64,000 nucleotides of DNA from Falsiroseomonas frigidaquae (GCF_012163145.1 NZ_JAAVTX010000005.1:615188-679187); one strand, 5' to 3'; shown: positions 15,991 through 25,137, counted from the first letter of the stretch. Notes: generated by a model not told the origin, from the letters alone. Numbers and translations: made by a program.

Positions 15991-17825
15991 TGTCGGACGA
16001 CCTTCTCCCCTTCTACAACCGCGAGCTGGCCGCGATCCGCCGCCTGGCGGGGGAATTCGCGGAGGCCAATCCGAAGGTCGCCGGCCGGCTGCGGATGACG
16101 CCGGATGCGGTGGACGACCCGCATGTGGAACGCCTGCTGGAAGGCGTCGCCTTCCTCGCCGCGCGGGTGCAGCACCGGCTGGATGACGAACTGCCGGAAC
16201 TGACGGATGCACTGCTGGAGCTGCTGTGTCCGCATCTGCTGGCGCCGGTTCCCTCGCTGACCACGGTGCGGCTGCTGCCCAAGCCGGAAGCGGCCGGCGC
16301 CGCGCTGGTACCGCGCGGCACGCGGCTGGAGACGGAGGCTGTGCGCGGTGAGCGCCTGACCTTCCGCACCTGCCAGGACACCACGCTGTGGCCGCTGGCG
16401 GTGGAGGCGGCGCGGCTGACCGGCCTGCCGCTGCCCGCACCGGCCAACCCGCAGGCGCAGGGCGCGGTGGCGGTGCTGCGCCTGACCCTGTCCACCACCC
16501 TGCCCGGCCTGACCTTCGCCGAGATCGGCATCGACCGGCTGCGGCTGCATCTGCGCGGGGCGGGGCCGGTGCCGGTGCAGTTGCTCGAACTGCTCTGCAC
16601 CTCGACCCTGTCGATCGCGCTCGCCGATGGCCCCTCCGATCCGCGCCCCGTTCTGCTGGGGCGGGAGGCGCTGAGCCAGGGCGGCTTCGCACCGGAGGAG
16701 GCGGCGCTGCCCTGGCCGCCGCGCGCCTTCACCGGGCACCGGCTGCTGACCGAGTATTTCGCCTTCCCCGAGAAGTTCCTCTACCTCGACCTCGATGGGC
16801 TGGACCGCCGCAGCCTGGTACAGCGCAGCCCGAAGATGGAGATTTTCGTCTATCTCTCGCGGGCGGTGCCGGAGCTGGAACGCGCCGTCTCCGCCGAGAA
16901 TTTCGCGCTGGGCTGCACGCCGGCGATCAACCTGTTCCGGCAGATCTGCGAACCTATCGCGCTGGATGGCACGCAATCCGACTGGCTGGTGGTGCCCGAT
17001 GCGCGGCGCCCCGCGGCGATGGAAGTCTATGCGGTGGAGGCCGTACGCCTCAGCCGGGCGGAGGACCCCCGCCCGAGGCGCGTGCCCGCCTTCCACCGCC
17101 TGCGCGCCGAAGCGGCGAGCGAGGCGGAGGCGGAGGCGCCGGATGTGAGCTGGATCGCCGCGCGCCGGCCGGCGCCGGGCATCCTCGGCGGCAGCGAGAC
17201 GCGGCTGATGCTGCGCGACCCGCATTTCGATCCTTCCCTGCCGGCGGATGGGGTGCTCGGCGTCGATGCGCTGTGCTGCAACCGGGACCTGCCTTCGCTA
17301 CTGCCCTTCGGCGGCGGCCAGCCGCGGCTGCGGCTCGCGGACCCGGCGACGCCGGCCGGCAGCGCCGAGTGCCTGTCCCCGCCGACGCCGACGCTGCGGC
17401 CGCAGCTGCGCGAACGCAGCGGCTGGCGGCTGGTGTCCCACCTGGCGCTGAACCATCTCGGCGTCACCGGCGGGCCGCAGGCGGCGCTCGCCCTGAAGGA
17501 GATGCTGCGCCTGCATGACCTGCGGGACACGCCGGAGACGCGGCTGGCGCTGGAGGGGCTGATCTCCGTCACCGCCACCCCCGGCGTCGCCCGCCTGCCC
17601 GGCGTGCGCCCGGGCAGCTTCGCGCGCGGGCTGGAAGTGGCGCTGACCTTCGAGCCGCAGGCCTGGACCGCCGGCGGGCTTTTTCTTCTATGCGGGGTGC
17701 TGGAGCGGTTCCTGGCCCTGCAGGTCTCGGTGAATGGCTTCGTCCGCAGCCAGGCCCTGCTGCGCGGGCGCAGCGGCGCGGTCGCCACCTGGCCGCCGCG
17801 CAGCGGCACGCGGGTGCTGCTGTGA
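15990..17825 (+). CDS. tssF: T6SS baseplate protein TssF
   Basis: Baseplate wedge subunit of 611 residues, in the normal TssF range. It starts LPFYNRELAAIRRLAGEFAE, the family hallmark, followed by DPHVERLLEGVAFLAARVQHRLDDE. Further typical blocks are LLTEYFAFPEKFLYLDLDGL and the C-terminal GGLFLLCGVLERFLALQVSVN. It works with TssG and TssE around VgrG. Start overlaps the tssE stop by one base. Secure assignment. Confidence 0.96.
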   Translation: MSDDLLPFYNRELAAIRRLAGEFAEANPKVAGRLRMTPDAVDDPHVERLLEGVAFLAARVQHRLDDELPELTDALLELLCPHLLAPVPSLTTVRLLPKPEAAGAALVPRGTRLETEAVRGERLTFRTCQDTTLWPLAVEAARLTGLPLPAPANPQAQGAVAVLRLTLSTTLPGLTFAEIGIDRLRLHLRGAGPVPVQLLELLCTSTLSIALADGPSDPRPVLLGREALSQGGFAPEEAALPWPPRAFTGHRLLTEYFAFPEKFLYLDLDGLDRRSLVQRSPKMEIFVYLSRAVPELERAVSAENFALGCTPAINLFRQICEPIALDGTQSDWLVVPDARRPAAMEVYAVEAVRLSRAEDPRPRRVPAFHRLRAEAASEAEAEAPDVSWIAARRPAPGILGGSETRLMLRDPHFDPSLPADGVLGVDALCCNRDLPSLLPFGGGQPRLRLADPATPAGSAECLSPPTPTLRPQLRERSGWRLVSHLALNHLGVTGGPQAALALKEMLRLHDLRDTPETRLALEGLISVTATPGVARLPGVRPGSFARGLEVALTFEPQAWTAGGLFLLCGVLERFLALQVSVNGFVRSQALLRGRSGAVATWPPRSGTRVLL

Positions 17826-17937
17826 GGATTTCCGGGCCCTCACGCGCCGGACGGCTCGCCGCATTGGCGGCGACGCGCCTTCACGCGCTCGGCCAGCGGA
17901 AGTCGCCGGCCGCAGGCTCGGCAACCGCGGTGCCCGC

Positions 17938-18912
17938 ATGACCGCTCCCTCCCCACGCGAAAAGCTGGAGAAGGAGCCGGCGCGGTTCAGCCTGGACCAG
18001 GCGGTGGCGGTGCTGGCGCCGGGGCGGGACCCGGTGGACCTGCCCTACCGCACCCAGGCGCGGCTGGGTGCGCCGGGGGGCGAGGTGGCCTCCTCCAACC
18101 CGCAGACCGGGGAGATCGTGACGCCGACCTTCGGGCTGATCGGCCCGGGCGGCGTGCTGCCGCGCCACTACACGGCAACCGTGGCGGTGGAAGCCCGGAA
18201 ACGGTCCGTCGCGCTGCACAATTTCCTCGACATGTTGGCGCGGCGCTTCACCGGGCTGTTCGTGAAGGCCGGCGCGAAGTACCGCCCGGCGCGCGACCCG
18301 GTGCCGGCGGAACGCGTGCTGGCGGCGGCGAGTGGCCTCGGCACGCCGCATCTGGTGCAGCGGCTGGCGACCCCGCTGCCGGCGCTGCTGTATCACGCCG
18401 GCGCGCTCGCCTCCCGGTCCCGCAGTGCGGAGCGGCTGCGCGGGCTGCTGACGGAGGAAACCGGCACGCCGGTGGAGATCGTCGAATTCGCCGGCGGCTG
18501 GATCCGCCTGCCGGTGGGCGAGCAATCCCGCATGGCGGCGCGCGGCCGGCCGGGGGTGAATTGCGGGCTGGGGGTCGATGCGGCGCTTGGCGCCCAGGCC
18601 TGGGACCCCTCCGCCCGCTTCCTGCTGCGGCTGGGTCCGCTGAAGCTGCAGGAATTCGAGGCGCTGCTGCCCGGCGCGCCGCTGCATGGAAGGCTGGTGG
18701 AGCTGATCCGCCTGCAGGTCGGGCTGGAGCAGGAGTTCGCGCTGAACCCGGTGCTGGCCGCCGGGGAAGTGCCGCCGCTGAAGCTCGGGCTTGGCGGCGC
18801 CCGGCTCGGCTGGACCGGCTGGCTGACCACGCCCCGCCCGCGCCGCGCCGATGCGCGGGATGCGATGCTGAGCCCGATTTCCCCCCACTCCTCGCGTCAG
18901 GATGCCGCATGA
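17938..18912 (+). CDS. tssG: T6SS baseplate protein TssG
   Basis: Baseplate partner of TssF, 324 residues. ATG 17938 places the conserved opening EPARFSLDQAVAVL near residue 15. The region after it carries the family patterns FGLIGPGGVLPRHYTA and FLDMLARRFTGLFVKA, and ends with LKLGLGGARLGWTGWL. There is an unusual 112-base gap after tssF. The open frame continues upstream of 17938, but that segment is arginine-rich and lacks a good start, so a slightly longer protein from a rare start cannot be fully excluded. The stop overlaps the next gene in an ATGA. Confidence 0.9.
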   Translation: MTAPSPREKLEKEPARFSLDQAVAVLAPGRDPVDLPYRTQARLGAPGGEVASSNPQTGEIVTPTFGLIGPGGVLPRHYTATVAVEARKRSVALHNFLDMLARRFTGLFVKAGAKYRPARDPVPAERVLAAASGLGTPHLVQRLATPLPALLYHAGALASRSRSAERLRGLLTEETGTPVEIVEFAGGWIRLPVGEQSRMAARGRPGVNCGLGVDAALGAQAWDPSARFLLRLGPLKLQEFEALLPGAPLHGRLVELIRLQVGLEQEFALNPVLAAGEVPPLKLGLGGARLGWTGWLTTPRPRRADARDAMLSPISPHSSRQDAA

Positions 18913-20417
18913 GTACCCCAACCGGCTGGTCCCGCGGCTACCCCGTGGGCGAGCCCTACCCGGCCGCCTGGCACGCCTTCCAATCGCCCGCGCATCTCGC
19001 CGCCGCCTGTGCCCTGATGGGCGTGGCGTGGGAGGTGGGGCCGGAGACCAAGCTGCAGATCGCCGAGATCGGCTGCGGGTCCGGCTACACCGCCAACGTG
19101 CTGGCCGCCGGCAATCCGCATGCCGAGGTGCTGGGGCTGGACTACAACCCCGCACACATCGCCGAGGCCCGTTCGATGGCCGCCGCGGCACGCCTGACCA
19201 ATGCGCGGTTCGAAGCGACCGACCTGGCGGAGTTGGATGGGGCGGAGCTGGACCGGCTGCCGGAATTCGACCTGGTGACGGTGCATGGCCTGTGGTCCTG
19301 GGTGGCGGACCCGGTGCGAGAGGGCGTGCTGCGCCTGCTGCGCCGCCGGCTGAAGCCCGGCGGCGTGGTGCTGATGACCTACAACGCGCTGCCCGGCGCC
19401 GGCGGCGCGCTGGGTCTTTCGCGCCTGGTGCGCGGGGCGCTGCAGGGCGCCGGCAGCACGGAGGCCGGCATCGAGCAGGCGCGCGGCCTGGTGCAGAAGC
19501 TGGTGGCGGCGGAGGCCCAGCACCTGCCCGCCTCCACCTGGCGCTCGCTGCTGACCGGGGAGATTTCCGGCGCGCGGGCCGGCTACCTGCTGCATGAATT
19601 CATCACCGACCATTGGCGCCCCTGCTTCTTCGCCGATGTGCAGGCGGCGATGGGCACCGCGCGCTGCGAATTCGTCGGCAGTGCCACGCTGGACGAGAAC
19701 TTCCCCACCATGTCGCTGACCCCGGCGCAGCAGGAGATCTGGCACGCGGCGCCGGATGACACGGCCCGGCAACTGGTGCTGGATCTGTGCGTGCCGCGCG
19801 CCTTCCGGCGCGACATCTATGTGCGCGGCCTGCGCCGGGTACCGCGGGATGCGGCGGTGGCCGCCATTCCGCTGGCCTCGGCCAGCCACGCCGGGGGCGG
19901 GCGCAAGATGCGGACCCAGGCCGGCGAGGCGGTGCTGCCGCCGCAGATCATCGAACCGATGCTGGCGGCCCTGGCAGCCGGCCCGCAGACCATCGGCGCG
20001 CTGCTGTCCCTGCCCGGCTGCGGCGGCGTGACTCCGCCCGAGGCGCTGGCCCTGCTGGTGGGCAGCGGCAGCGCCATGCCCTTGTGGTCCGCCGCGGGCG
20101 GCGCGGCGGACCAGGCCGCTCGCCGCTTCAACGCGGTGGCGGCGCGACGGCTGGCGCCGCATGGCACCGGCTCCGGCCGCATGGCCCTGGCCAGCCCGGC
20201 GCTGGCCGGCGGGCTTTCGGTGGATGCCATGGAACTCGCGATCGCCGACCTCGCCGCCCGCGCGCCGGCCGATGGCCTGGCCGTGGAGCCGCTGCTGCGC
20301 GGCCTGCTGCCGCCGGGGGCGGAGCCGCCGGAGGACATGCTGGCGCATCTGCGCGAACAGATCGAGTTCCTGCTGCAGAACCGGCTGCCCGTCTGGCGCA
20401 GCCTGGGAATCGTCTGA
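18909..20417 (+). CDS. SAM-dependent methyltransferase with C-terminal regulatory domain
   Basis: A 502-residue class I methyltransferase fused into the T6SS operon by an ATGA overlap with tssG. Motif I is IAEIGCGSGYTANVL (about residues 45-60) and the acidic motif II is VLGLDYN. Motif IV is FDLVTVHGLWSWV, followed by LRRRLKPGGVVLMTYN. The middle and C-terminal part (about 215-500) looks like the methyltransferase regulatory domain, a layout I recall from rickettsial protein-lysine methyltransferases. The substrate could be a T6SS component or effector, or a surface protein; the sequence does not decide. No signal peptide, so it acts in the cytoplasm. It is not a usual T6SS core gene. Confidence 0.85.
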   Translation: MSTPTGWSRGYPVGEPYPAAWHAFQSPAHLAAACALMGVAWEVGPETKLQIAEIGCGSGYTANVLAAGNPHAEVLGLDYNPAHIAEARSMAAAARLTNARFEATDLAELDGAELDRLPEFDLVTVHGLWSWVADPVREGVLRLLRRRLKPGGVVLMTYNALPGAGGALGLSRLVRGALQGAGSTEAGIEQARGLVQKLVAAEAQHLPASTWRSLLTGEISGARAGYLLHEFITDHWRPCFFADVQAAMGTARCEFVGSATLDENFPTMSLTPAQQEIWHAAPDDTARQLVLDLCVPRAFRRDIYVRGLRRVPRDAAVAAIPLASASHAGGGRKMRTQAGEAVLPPQIIEPMLAALAAGPQTIGALLSLPGCGGVTPPEALALLVGSGSAMPLWSAAGGAADQAARRFNAVAARRLAPHGTGSGRMALASPALAGGLSVDAMELAIADLAARAPADGLAVEPLLRGLLPPGAEPPEDMLAHLREQIEFLLQNRLPVWRSLGIV

Positions 20418-20431
20418 AGGGAGGATTTGCC

Positions 20432-21052
20432 ATGCGACGCAGCCTCGTTCGGCCCGGCCTGGCGGGAATGGGTCTCGGGCTCCTGCTTCTGCTGCCACAA
20501 CCCGCACGGGCGCAGGCCGCGGTGCCGGAGGTGGAGCGACTGATCGAGGGGCTGGACCCCGCAAGCCCGGTGACGCGCGGCATCCGCGTGCCCGCCGCAC
20601 CGACCGCGACCGATGCTCCCGCACCGGGTATTCCCGCACCGGGTGTTCCCGCACCGGGTGTTCCCGCGCCAGAGCTGACCACCACCACGGCGCCACCGGG
20701 CGCGGCGGCGATCTCGCTGACCGTCACCTTCGCCAGCGGCTCGGCCGAACTGGGGCCGGAGGCGATGGGCGTGCTGGACAACCTGGGCAAGGCGCTGGGT
20801 TCCACCCGCCTCGCCGGCTACCGTTTCCGGGTTGAGGGCCATACGGACAGCGTGGGCACGGCGGCCATGAACCAGGCGCTGTCCGAACGCCGCGCCACAG
20901 CGGTGCGGGATTTCCTGCTGCGGCGGCATGGCGTGGACCCGGCTCGGATCGAGGCATCGGGCCTGGGCGAGACGCAGTTGCTGGTGCCGACCGGCGACGA
21001 AGCCGCGGAGCCGCGCAATCGTCGCGTCCAGGTCGTCAATCTGGGTGGCTGA
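20432..21052 (+). CDS. OmpA-family periplasmic protein 1
   Basis: A 206-residue exported protein. GGGAGG precedes ATG 20432. The signal peptide is MRRSLVRPGLAG... ending AQA near residue 29. A proline-rich linker with three PAPGV repeats follows, then a C-terminal OmpA peptidoglycan-binding domain (FASGSAELGPEA, VEGHTDSVG, LSERRATAVRDFLL, PRNRRVQVV). There is no transmembrane barrel, so it is a free or loosely bound periplasmic peptidoglycan binder. The next gene is a close paralogue. Some T6SSs anchor to the cell wall with such a domain (TagL or TssL extensions); this may be a separate version of that role. Confidence 0.88.
   Translation: MRRSLVRPGLAGMGLGLLLLLPQPARAQAAVPEVERLIEGLDPASPVTRGIRVPAAPTATDAPAPGIPAPGVPAPGVPAPELTTTTAPPGAAAISLTVTFASGSAELGPEAMGVLDNLGKALGSTRLAGYRFRVEGHTDSVGTAAMNQALSERRATAVRDFLLRRHGVDPARIEASGLGETQLLVPTGDEAAEPRNRRVQVVNLGG
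20618..20671 (+). repeat. 15-bp in-frame tandem repeat (PAPGV)
   Basis: Three and a half copies of CCCGCACCGGGTGTT, the first with an A variant (20618, 20633, 20648, partial from 20663). They lie in the linker between signal peptide and OmpA domain, so copy number would only change linker length. Confidence 0.85.
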
Positions 21053-21089
21053 GGCGTAGACTTCGCGTCGAATGAATGGAGACGGTCCC

Positions 21090-21737
21090 ATGCGCATTGC
21101 CCCCTTTCCGCTCGCCCTGCTCGCCCTGGCGGCCGGCGCCGTCGCGATGCCCATGCCGGGCTGGGCGCAGAGCGACCCGGCCGCGGCGCGGCTGATCGAG
21201 CAGCTCCGCCCCCGGGCGGGCGGCGCCACGCGCGGCATCCGCCTGCCCTCCGCACCGGCGCCGGGTGCCGCGGCCGAGGCCGCGCCGGGTGCCGCGCCCG
21301 CCGTGCCGGCCCCGCCGCCCGTAGCCACGACCCAGCGGCCGGCCCCGCGCCCGCCGGTGGTGCCGGATACGACGGCGCCGGAAGGGGTGGCCGCGGTGTC
21401 CATCACCGTCACCTTCCCCAGCGGCTCCGCCACGCTGACACCGCAGGCCGAAGCCCGGCTGGCGCCGCTCGGCCGGGCGCTGTCCTCGGCCGATCTCGCG
21501 CCCTTCCGCTTCCTGATCGAGGGCCATACGGATTCGGTGGGGGATGAGGCGATGAACCTCGACCTGTCGGAACGCCGGGCGGCCGCGGTGCGGGATTACC
21601 TGATCCGGCAATTCGGCGTCTCCGGCTCCCGCCTCCAGGCGGTCGGGCTGGGCGAGACGCGACTGCTGGTGCCGACCGGGGATGGCGTGAACGAGCCGCG
21701 CAACCGGCGGGTCCAGGTCATCAACCTGGACGGCTGA
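21090..21737 (+). CDS. OmpA-family periplasmic protein 2
   Basis: A 215-residue tandem paralogue of the preceding gene. ATG 21090 is chosen because a GGAGA ribosome site and a signal peptide (MRIAPFPLALLALAAG... GWAQ) fit there. The mature N-terminus keeps the motif ARLIEQLRPRAGGATRGIRLP seen in variant form in the first copy. An alanine/proline linker then leads to the OmpA domain (FPSGSATLTPQA, IEGHTDSVG, LSERRAAAVRDYLI, PRNRRVQVINLDG). Conserved Asp and Arg of the OmpA peptidoglycan site are present. The gap to the first copy is 37 bases. Confidence 0.88.
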   Translation: MRIAPFPLALLALAAGAVAMPMPGWAQSDPAAARLIEQLRPRAGGATRGIRLPSAPAPGAAAEAAPGAAPAVPAPPPVATTQRPAPRPPVVPDTTAPEGVAAVSITVTFPSGSATLTPQAEARLAPLGRALSSADLAPFRFLIEGHTDSVGDEAMNLDLSERRAAAVRDYLIRQFGVSGSRLQAVGLGETRLLVPTGDGVNEPRNRRVQVINLDG

Positions 21738-21792
21738 GGCTCGGCGGGGGCGCAGCGGGCGCCACCGGATCTGGACGCAGGCGGCACGCAGC

Positions 21793-22881
21793 ATGTCGGC
21801 AGAGGACGACGCCACCATCCGCCACAGCCCGGCCAGTCGTGCCGCGCCGCCGCCACGCGTGGAATGGGGACACGCCCCGCCGGCGCCACCGAAGCGAACG
21901 GCGCGGCCGGCCTGGCCCTGGGTGCTGCTCGGCCTCGGCGCGGTGGTGGCGGCGGGGCTCGGCGGCTGGTGGCTGGCGCTGGCGCCGCTGCGGGTGGAAC
22001 CGGCGGCTCAGGTCGCGGCCGTGCCGGAAGCTGTGCCCGTGCCCGCGCCGGTCGTGGTGCCGGTCGTGGTGCCGGTCCCCGCGCCCGAACCCACGCCGGC
22101 GCCCGATCCCGCCGCCCTCCCCGCGCCCTCCCGCCTCGCCACGCTGCCGCCGCTGATGGAGGAGGCGGCGATCGCGGCGCATCGCGCGGACCAGCCCCGG
22201 CTGATCCGCTTCGCCGGCAATCCCGCCGTCTTCCTGGTGGATTATCCGACGCTCGCGGCGCAGGGCGCGGCGCTGAACCGGGTGGCGGCGCTGGTGGAGA
22301 AGGCCGGGCTGCCACGCGACCGGGTGCTGACGGAGGCGGAGATGAACGCCGCCATCGCAAGATCCGGTGACAGCGCCGCCACCTTCTATTTCGGCCACAA
22401 CTACCGCGGCGCCGACCTGGCGCGCTTCTTCGCGCTGGCGGAGCGTGACGGGCTGGCGCTGTCGCCGGCGGAGGAATGGCTGCGCGCGCAATACCGGCTG
22501 GCCCGCGGCCTGGCGCCGGCGGGGCAGGAGATCGTGCTGCTGTCGCTCGCCGCGCCGGGGCCGGAGATGGACGAGGCCGGGCGCGCCACCATCCTGCATC
22601 ATGAACTCAGCCATGGCCGCTACGGCACCGATGCCGCCTATGCCGCGCATATCCGGCGTGTCTGGACCGAGCGCTTCACCGAACCCGAGCGCGCCGCCTT
22701 CCGCGCCTTCCTCGGCCGCGAAGGCTACGACACCGCGATCGAGACGCTGATGATCGACGAGGCGCAGGCCTATCTGCTGCACACGCCCGACCCGCGCTTC
22801 TTCACCCCGGCGCATCTGGGCCTTCCGCCGGCGGAAGTAGAGCGGCTGCGGACATTGATGCGGGAGGGAATGCCGCCGTGA
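21793..22881 (+). CDS. Membrane-anchored putative zinc metallopeptidase (HExxH)
   Basis: A 362-residue protein not recognised as a named family. One transmembrane helix (WPWVLLGLGAVVAAGLGGWW, about residues 41-60) follows a 40-residue cytoplasmic tail. A valine/proline linker (75-110) leads to a globular periplasmic domain. That domain has HELSH at residues 270-274, the zinc-peptidase HExxH pattern, and a glutamate in ETLMIDEAQAYL (Glu323) that could be the third ligand as in gluzincins. The topology is like a tethered enzyme facing the cell wall. It follows the OmpA pair and converges with the kinase gene. Activity is inferred from the motif only. Confidence 0.7.
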   Translation: MSAEDDATIRHSPASRAAPPPRVEWGHAPPAPPKRTARPAWPWVLLGLGAVVAAGLGGWWLALAPLRVEPAAQVAAVPEAVPVPAPVVVPVVVPVPAPEPTPAPDPAALPAPSRLATLPPLMEEAAIAAHRADQPRLIRFAGNPAVFLVDYPTLAAQGAALNRVAALVEKAGLPRDRVLTEAEMNAAIARSGDSAATFYFGHNYRGADLARFFALAERDGLALSPAEEWLRAQYRLARGLAPAGQEIVLLSLAAPGPEMDEAGRATILHHELSHGRYGTDAAYAAHIRRVWTERFTEPERAAFRAFLGREGYDTAIETLMIDEAQAYLLHTPDPRFFTPAHLGLPPAEVERLRTLMREGMPP

Positions 22882-22931
22882 GCGCTGCCACCAGGACCCC
22901 AGGGCTGGGGCCCTCGGCTGGGCCCCGACCT

Positions 22932-25061
22932 CTACCGCTGGGCAACCGTCTCCAGCAGCACGGCGCGGGCGCTGACGCGGATGCCCTGGGCACGGGCATC
23001 CCGCAGGGCGGCGGCCAGCGCCGGCAGATAGTCGTCCAGCGGCTCCACCACCGGGCGGGGCTGCGGGAATAGCGGGCGCTCCGAGGCGAAGACGATGATC
23101 ATGTCCGTGCCGAAGGGCTCATCCACCTGCCAGCCGGTGAAATTCGGGCCGGGCTCGCCGAGCCGCAGCCGGGCGCCGGCGGCCTGCGGTTCCGACGGCA
23201 CCAGGTGGACGATCTCGTTCGATTTCATCAGGTAGCTGACATAGAGCTGCCCGGCGCGCGGCGGCATCTGCACATCCAGCCGCAGCAGATCGCCACGCTG
23301 CAGCGGCATGGCACCGGCGATGGTGACGAGGGGCGCCTCGCCGGGGGCCGCGGCGACCTGGCGGATGGTGTCGATGGCGCCGCAATAGGGGCCTTCGAAG
23401 GCATGCAGGCGGAGCATTGCGGCGGCGGGCGGCACGCCGCGCTCGGCCAGTACACGCCGGATCTCCGCCTCCCCGCCCTGGCGCAGGATGCCGGCGATGG
23501 TCAGGCTGGTTTCGGTCGCGGTGGCTTCGAGCAGGCTGCAGGGCGCAGCCGCGGCCGCGGCGCTGGCGGCGGCGCGCAGATCCGGGCGGGGCGGCGGCGC
23601 GGGGGCTGGTGTGGGGGTGGGCGCAGGTACCGGGACGGGAGCCGGCGTCGGGGTGGGCGTCGGAACCGGGACGGGAGCCGGCGTCGGGATGGGCGCTGGA
23701 ACCGGGACGGGAGCGGGTGACGGTTCGGGCGCGGGTCGCGGCGCAGGCGTGGGTTCAGGCGCGGGCCGGGGTGTCGGGACGGGCAACACATCGGGCGTGG
23801 GAGTCGGTGCCGGCGCGGGCGTCGGGACCGCATCGGGCACAGGGGTCGGGACGGGCGCCGGCGCGGGTGTGGGCGTCGGGGCAGGCGTCGGTGCGGGCGC
23901 CGGCTGCGGTGGCGCGGGCGTCGGCGCGGGGCTCGGCACCGGGCGCGGCTCGGGCGCCTGGGCCACCTGATCCTGCGGCACCACCAGCGGCTCCGGCCGG
24001 GTCAGGATGTAGCCCGCCGCACCGGCCGCGATCAGCGCCACGCCGCCCAGCAAGGCCCATTTCAGCCCGCCGCCGGATCGCGCGGCCGGTGGCGGGGCGG
24101 GTATGGGGGCGGATGGGGCGGGCGCGGCCGGCGGGCGGGTGGCGGTGGCCAGCATCGTCGCGTCGTCCAGCCCTGGCAGCTTGCCGGCGCCGGCAAAGCC
24201 AGGCCCGGCCGGTTCCGCATTCTCCCCGGCGGCACGGATGGCCTCGGCGAAGGCGGTCGCGCTGGGAAAGCGGTCATCCGGGCGCTTCGCCAGGGCGCGG
24301 GCCACCACCGCGTCGAAACCGCGCGGCGCGCTGACGGCAAGCTGGCTCGGCGGCGGCGGTTCGGTGTTCAGCACGCGATGCATCAGCGCGCTGTAGCCGC
24401 CATCGAAGGGCTTCTCACCGGTCAGCAGCTGGTACAGCAGCACGCCGGCGGCCCAGATATCGGCCCGCGCATCCACCGGCTCGCCGCGCAATTGCTCGGG
24501 CGCCATGTAGCTCGGCGTGCCCATCACGGTGCCGACCTGGGTCATGGTCGAGCTCTCGATCCGGGCGATGCCGAAATCCGCGATCTTCACCTGCGGACCG
24601 CCGGAGGTCCCGCCGCCCTCATCAGCCGTCAGCATGATGTTGGCGGGCTTGATGTCCCGGTGCACCACGCCGCGGCCGTGCGAATAGGCCAGCGCGCCGA
24701 GGATCTGGTCCATCAGGCGGACCACCTGCGCCACCGGCAGGCGCTCGCCACGGTCCATCACGCCCTTCAGCGTGCCGCCCTCGACCAGTTCCATGACGAT
24801 CCAGGCGGTGTCGGCATTCTCGCCGTAGTCGAAGACGCCGACGATGTTGGGGTGCGACAGGCGCCCTGCGGCCTGGGCTTCCCGCCGGAAGCGGGCATGC
24901 GCCTCCCGCGCCTCCGCGTCGTCGCCGGAGGGCAGGCGCACCAGCTTCACCGCGACGCGGCGCTCGATCATGCGGTCGAAGGCGTCGATCACGGTGCCCA
25001 TGGCACCGGCCCCGAGCGTGCCGCGCGCCTCGTACTTGCCCGAAAGCTCGCTCGGCAGCAT
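22932..25061 (-). CDS. PpkA-like transmembrane Ser/Thr protein kinase
   Basis: A 709-residue Hanks-type kinase with a long periplasmic part. The cytoplasmic kinase domain is complete: Gly loop GAGAMGTV (17-24), VAVK with Lys39, HRDIKPAN (His134-Asn141), DFG (162-164) and [11 protein letters not shown] single transmembrane helix lies near 335-353. A proline/alanine/threonine repeat linker follows (about 365-500), then a C-terminal domain of about 200 residues resembling the DUF4384-type domains attached to T6SS kinases ([42 protein letters not shown]). In other T6SSs PpkA controls assembly by phosphorylating the FHA protein, which is not in this window. It is on the opposite strand to the main operon. 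Confidence 0.93.
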   Translation of the reverse strand: MLPSELSGKYEARGTLGAGAMGTVIDAFDRMIERRVAVKLVRLPSGDDAEAREAHARFRREAQAAGRLSHPNIVGVFDYGENADTAWIVMELVEGGTLKGVMDRGERLPVAQVVRLMDQILGALAYSHGRGVVHRDIKPANIMLTADEGGGTSGGPQVKIADFGIARIESSTMTQVGTVMGTPSYMAPEQLRGEPVDARADIWAAGVLLYQLLTGEKPFDGGYSALMHRVLNTEPPPPSQLAVSAPRGFDAVVARALAKRPDDRFPSATAFAEAIRAAGENAEPAGPGFAGAGKLPGLDDATMLATATRPPAAPAPSAPIPAPPPAARSGGGLKWALLGGVALIAAGAAGYILTRPEPLVVPQDQVAQAPEPRPVPSPAPTPAPPQPAPAPTPAPTPTPAPAPVPTPVPDAVPTPAPAPTPTPDVLPVPTPRPAPEPTPAPRPAPEPSPAPVPVPAPIPTPAPVPVPTPTPTPAPVPVPAPTPTPAPAPPPRPDLRAAASAAAAAAPCSLLEATATETSLTIAGILRQGGEAEIRRVLAERGVPPAAAMLRLHAFEGPYCGAIDTIRQVAAAPGEAPLVTIAGAMPLQRGDLLRLDVQMPPRAGQLYVSYLMKSNEIVHLVPSEPQAAGARLRLGEPGPNFTGWQVDEPFGTDMIIVFASERPLFPQPRPVVEPLDDYLPALAAALRDARAQGIRVSARAVLLETVAQR
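23590..23960 (-). repeat. Proline-rich low-complexity repeat in kinase linker
   Basis: Many imperfect copies of short GGXGYCGGxxC words encode alternating PTPAP and PVPAP units in the periplasmic linker of the kinase. The repeat is in frame and of irregular period. Confidence 0.8.
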
Positions 25062-25137
25062 CAGCCGCTATCCCCCTGTCGCCGCCCACCCTTGCCGGCC
25101 CCCGCCGCGAACCATAGGGCGGGCCGCGGCTTGCAGG

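Noticed and set aside
22882-22931. Terminator between the HExxH gene and the kinase
   Set aside because: The CCCAG/CTGGG pairing is too short and there is no U-run, so I do not call it.
23590-23960. CRISPR-like repeat array
   Set aside because: The periodicity is short, irregular and in frame with the kinase; it encodes a Pro-rich linker and has no spacers.
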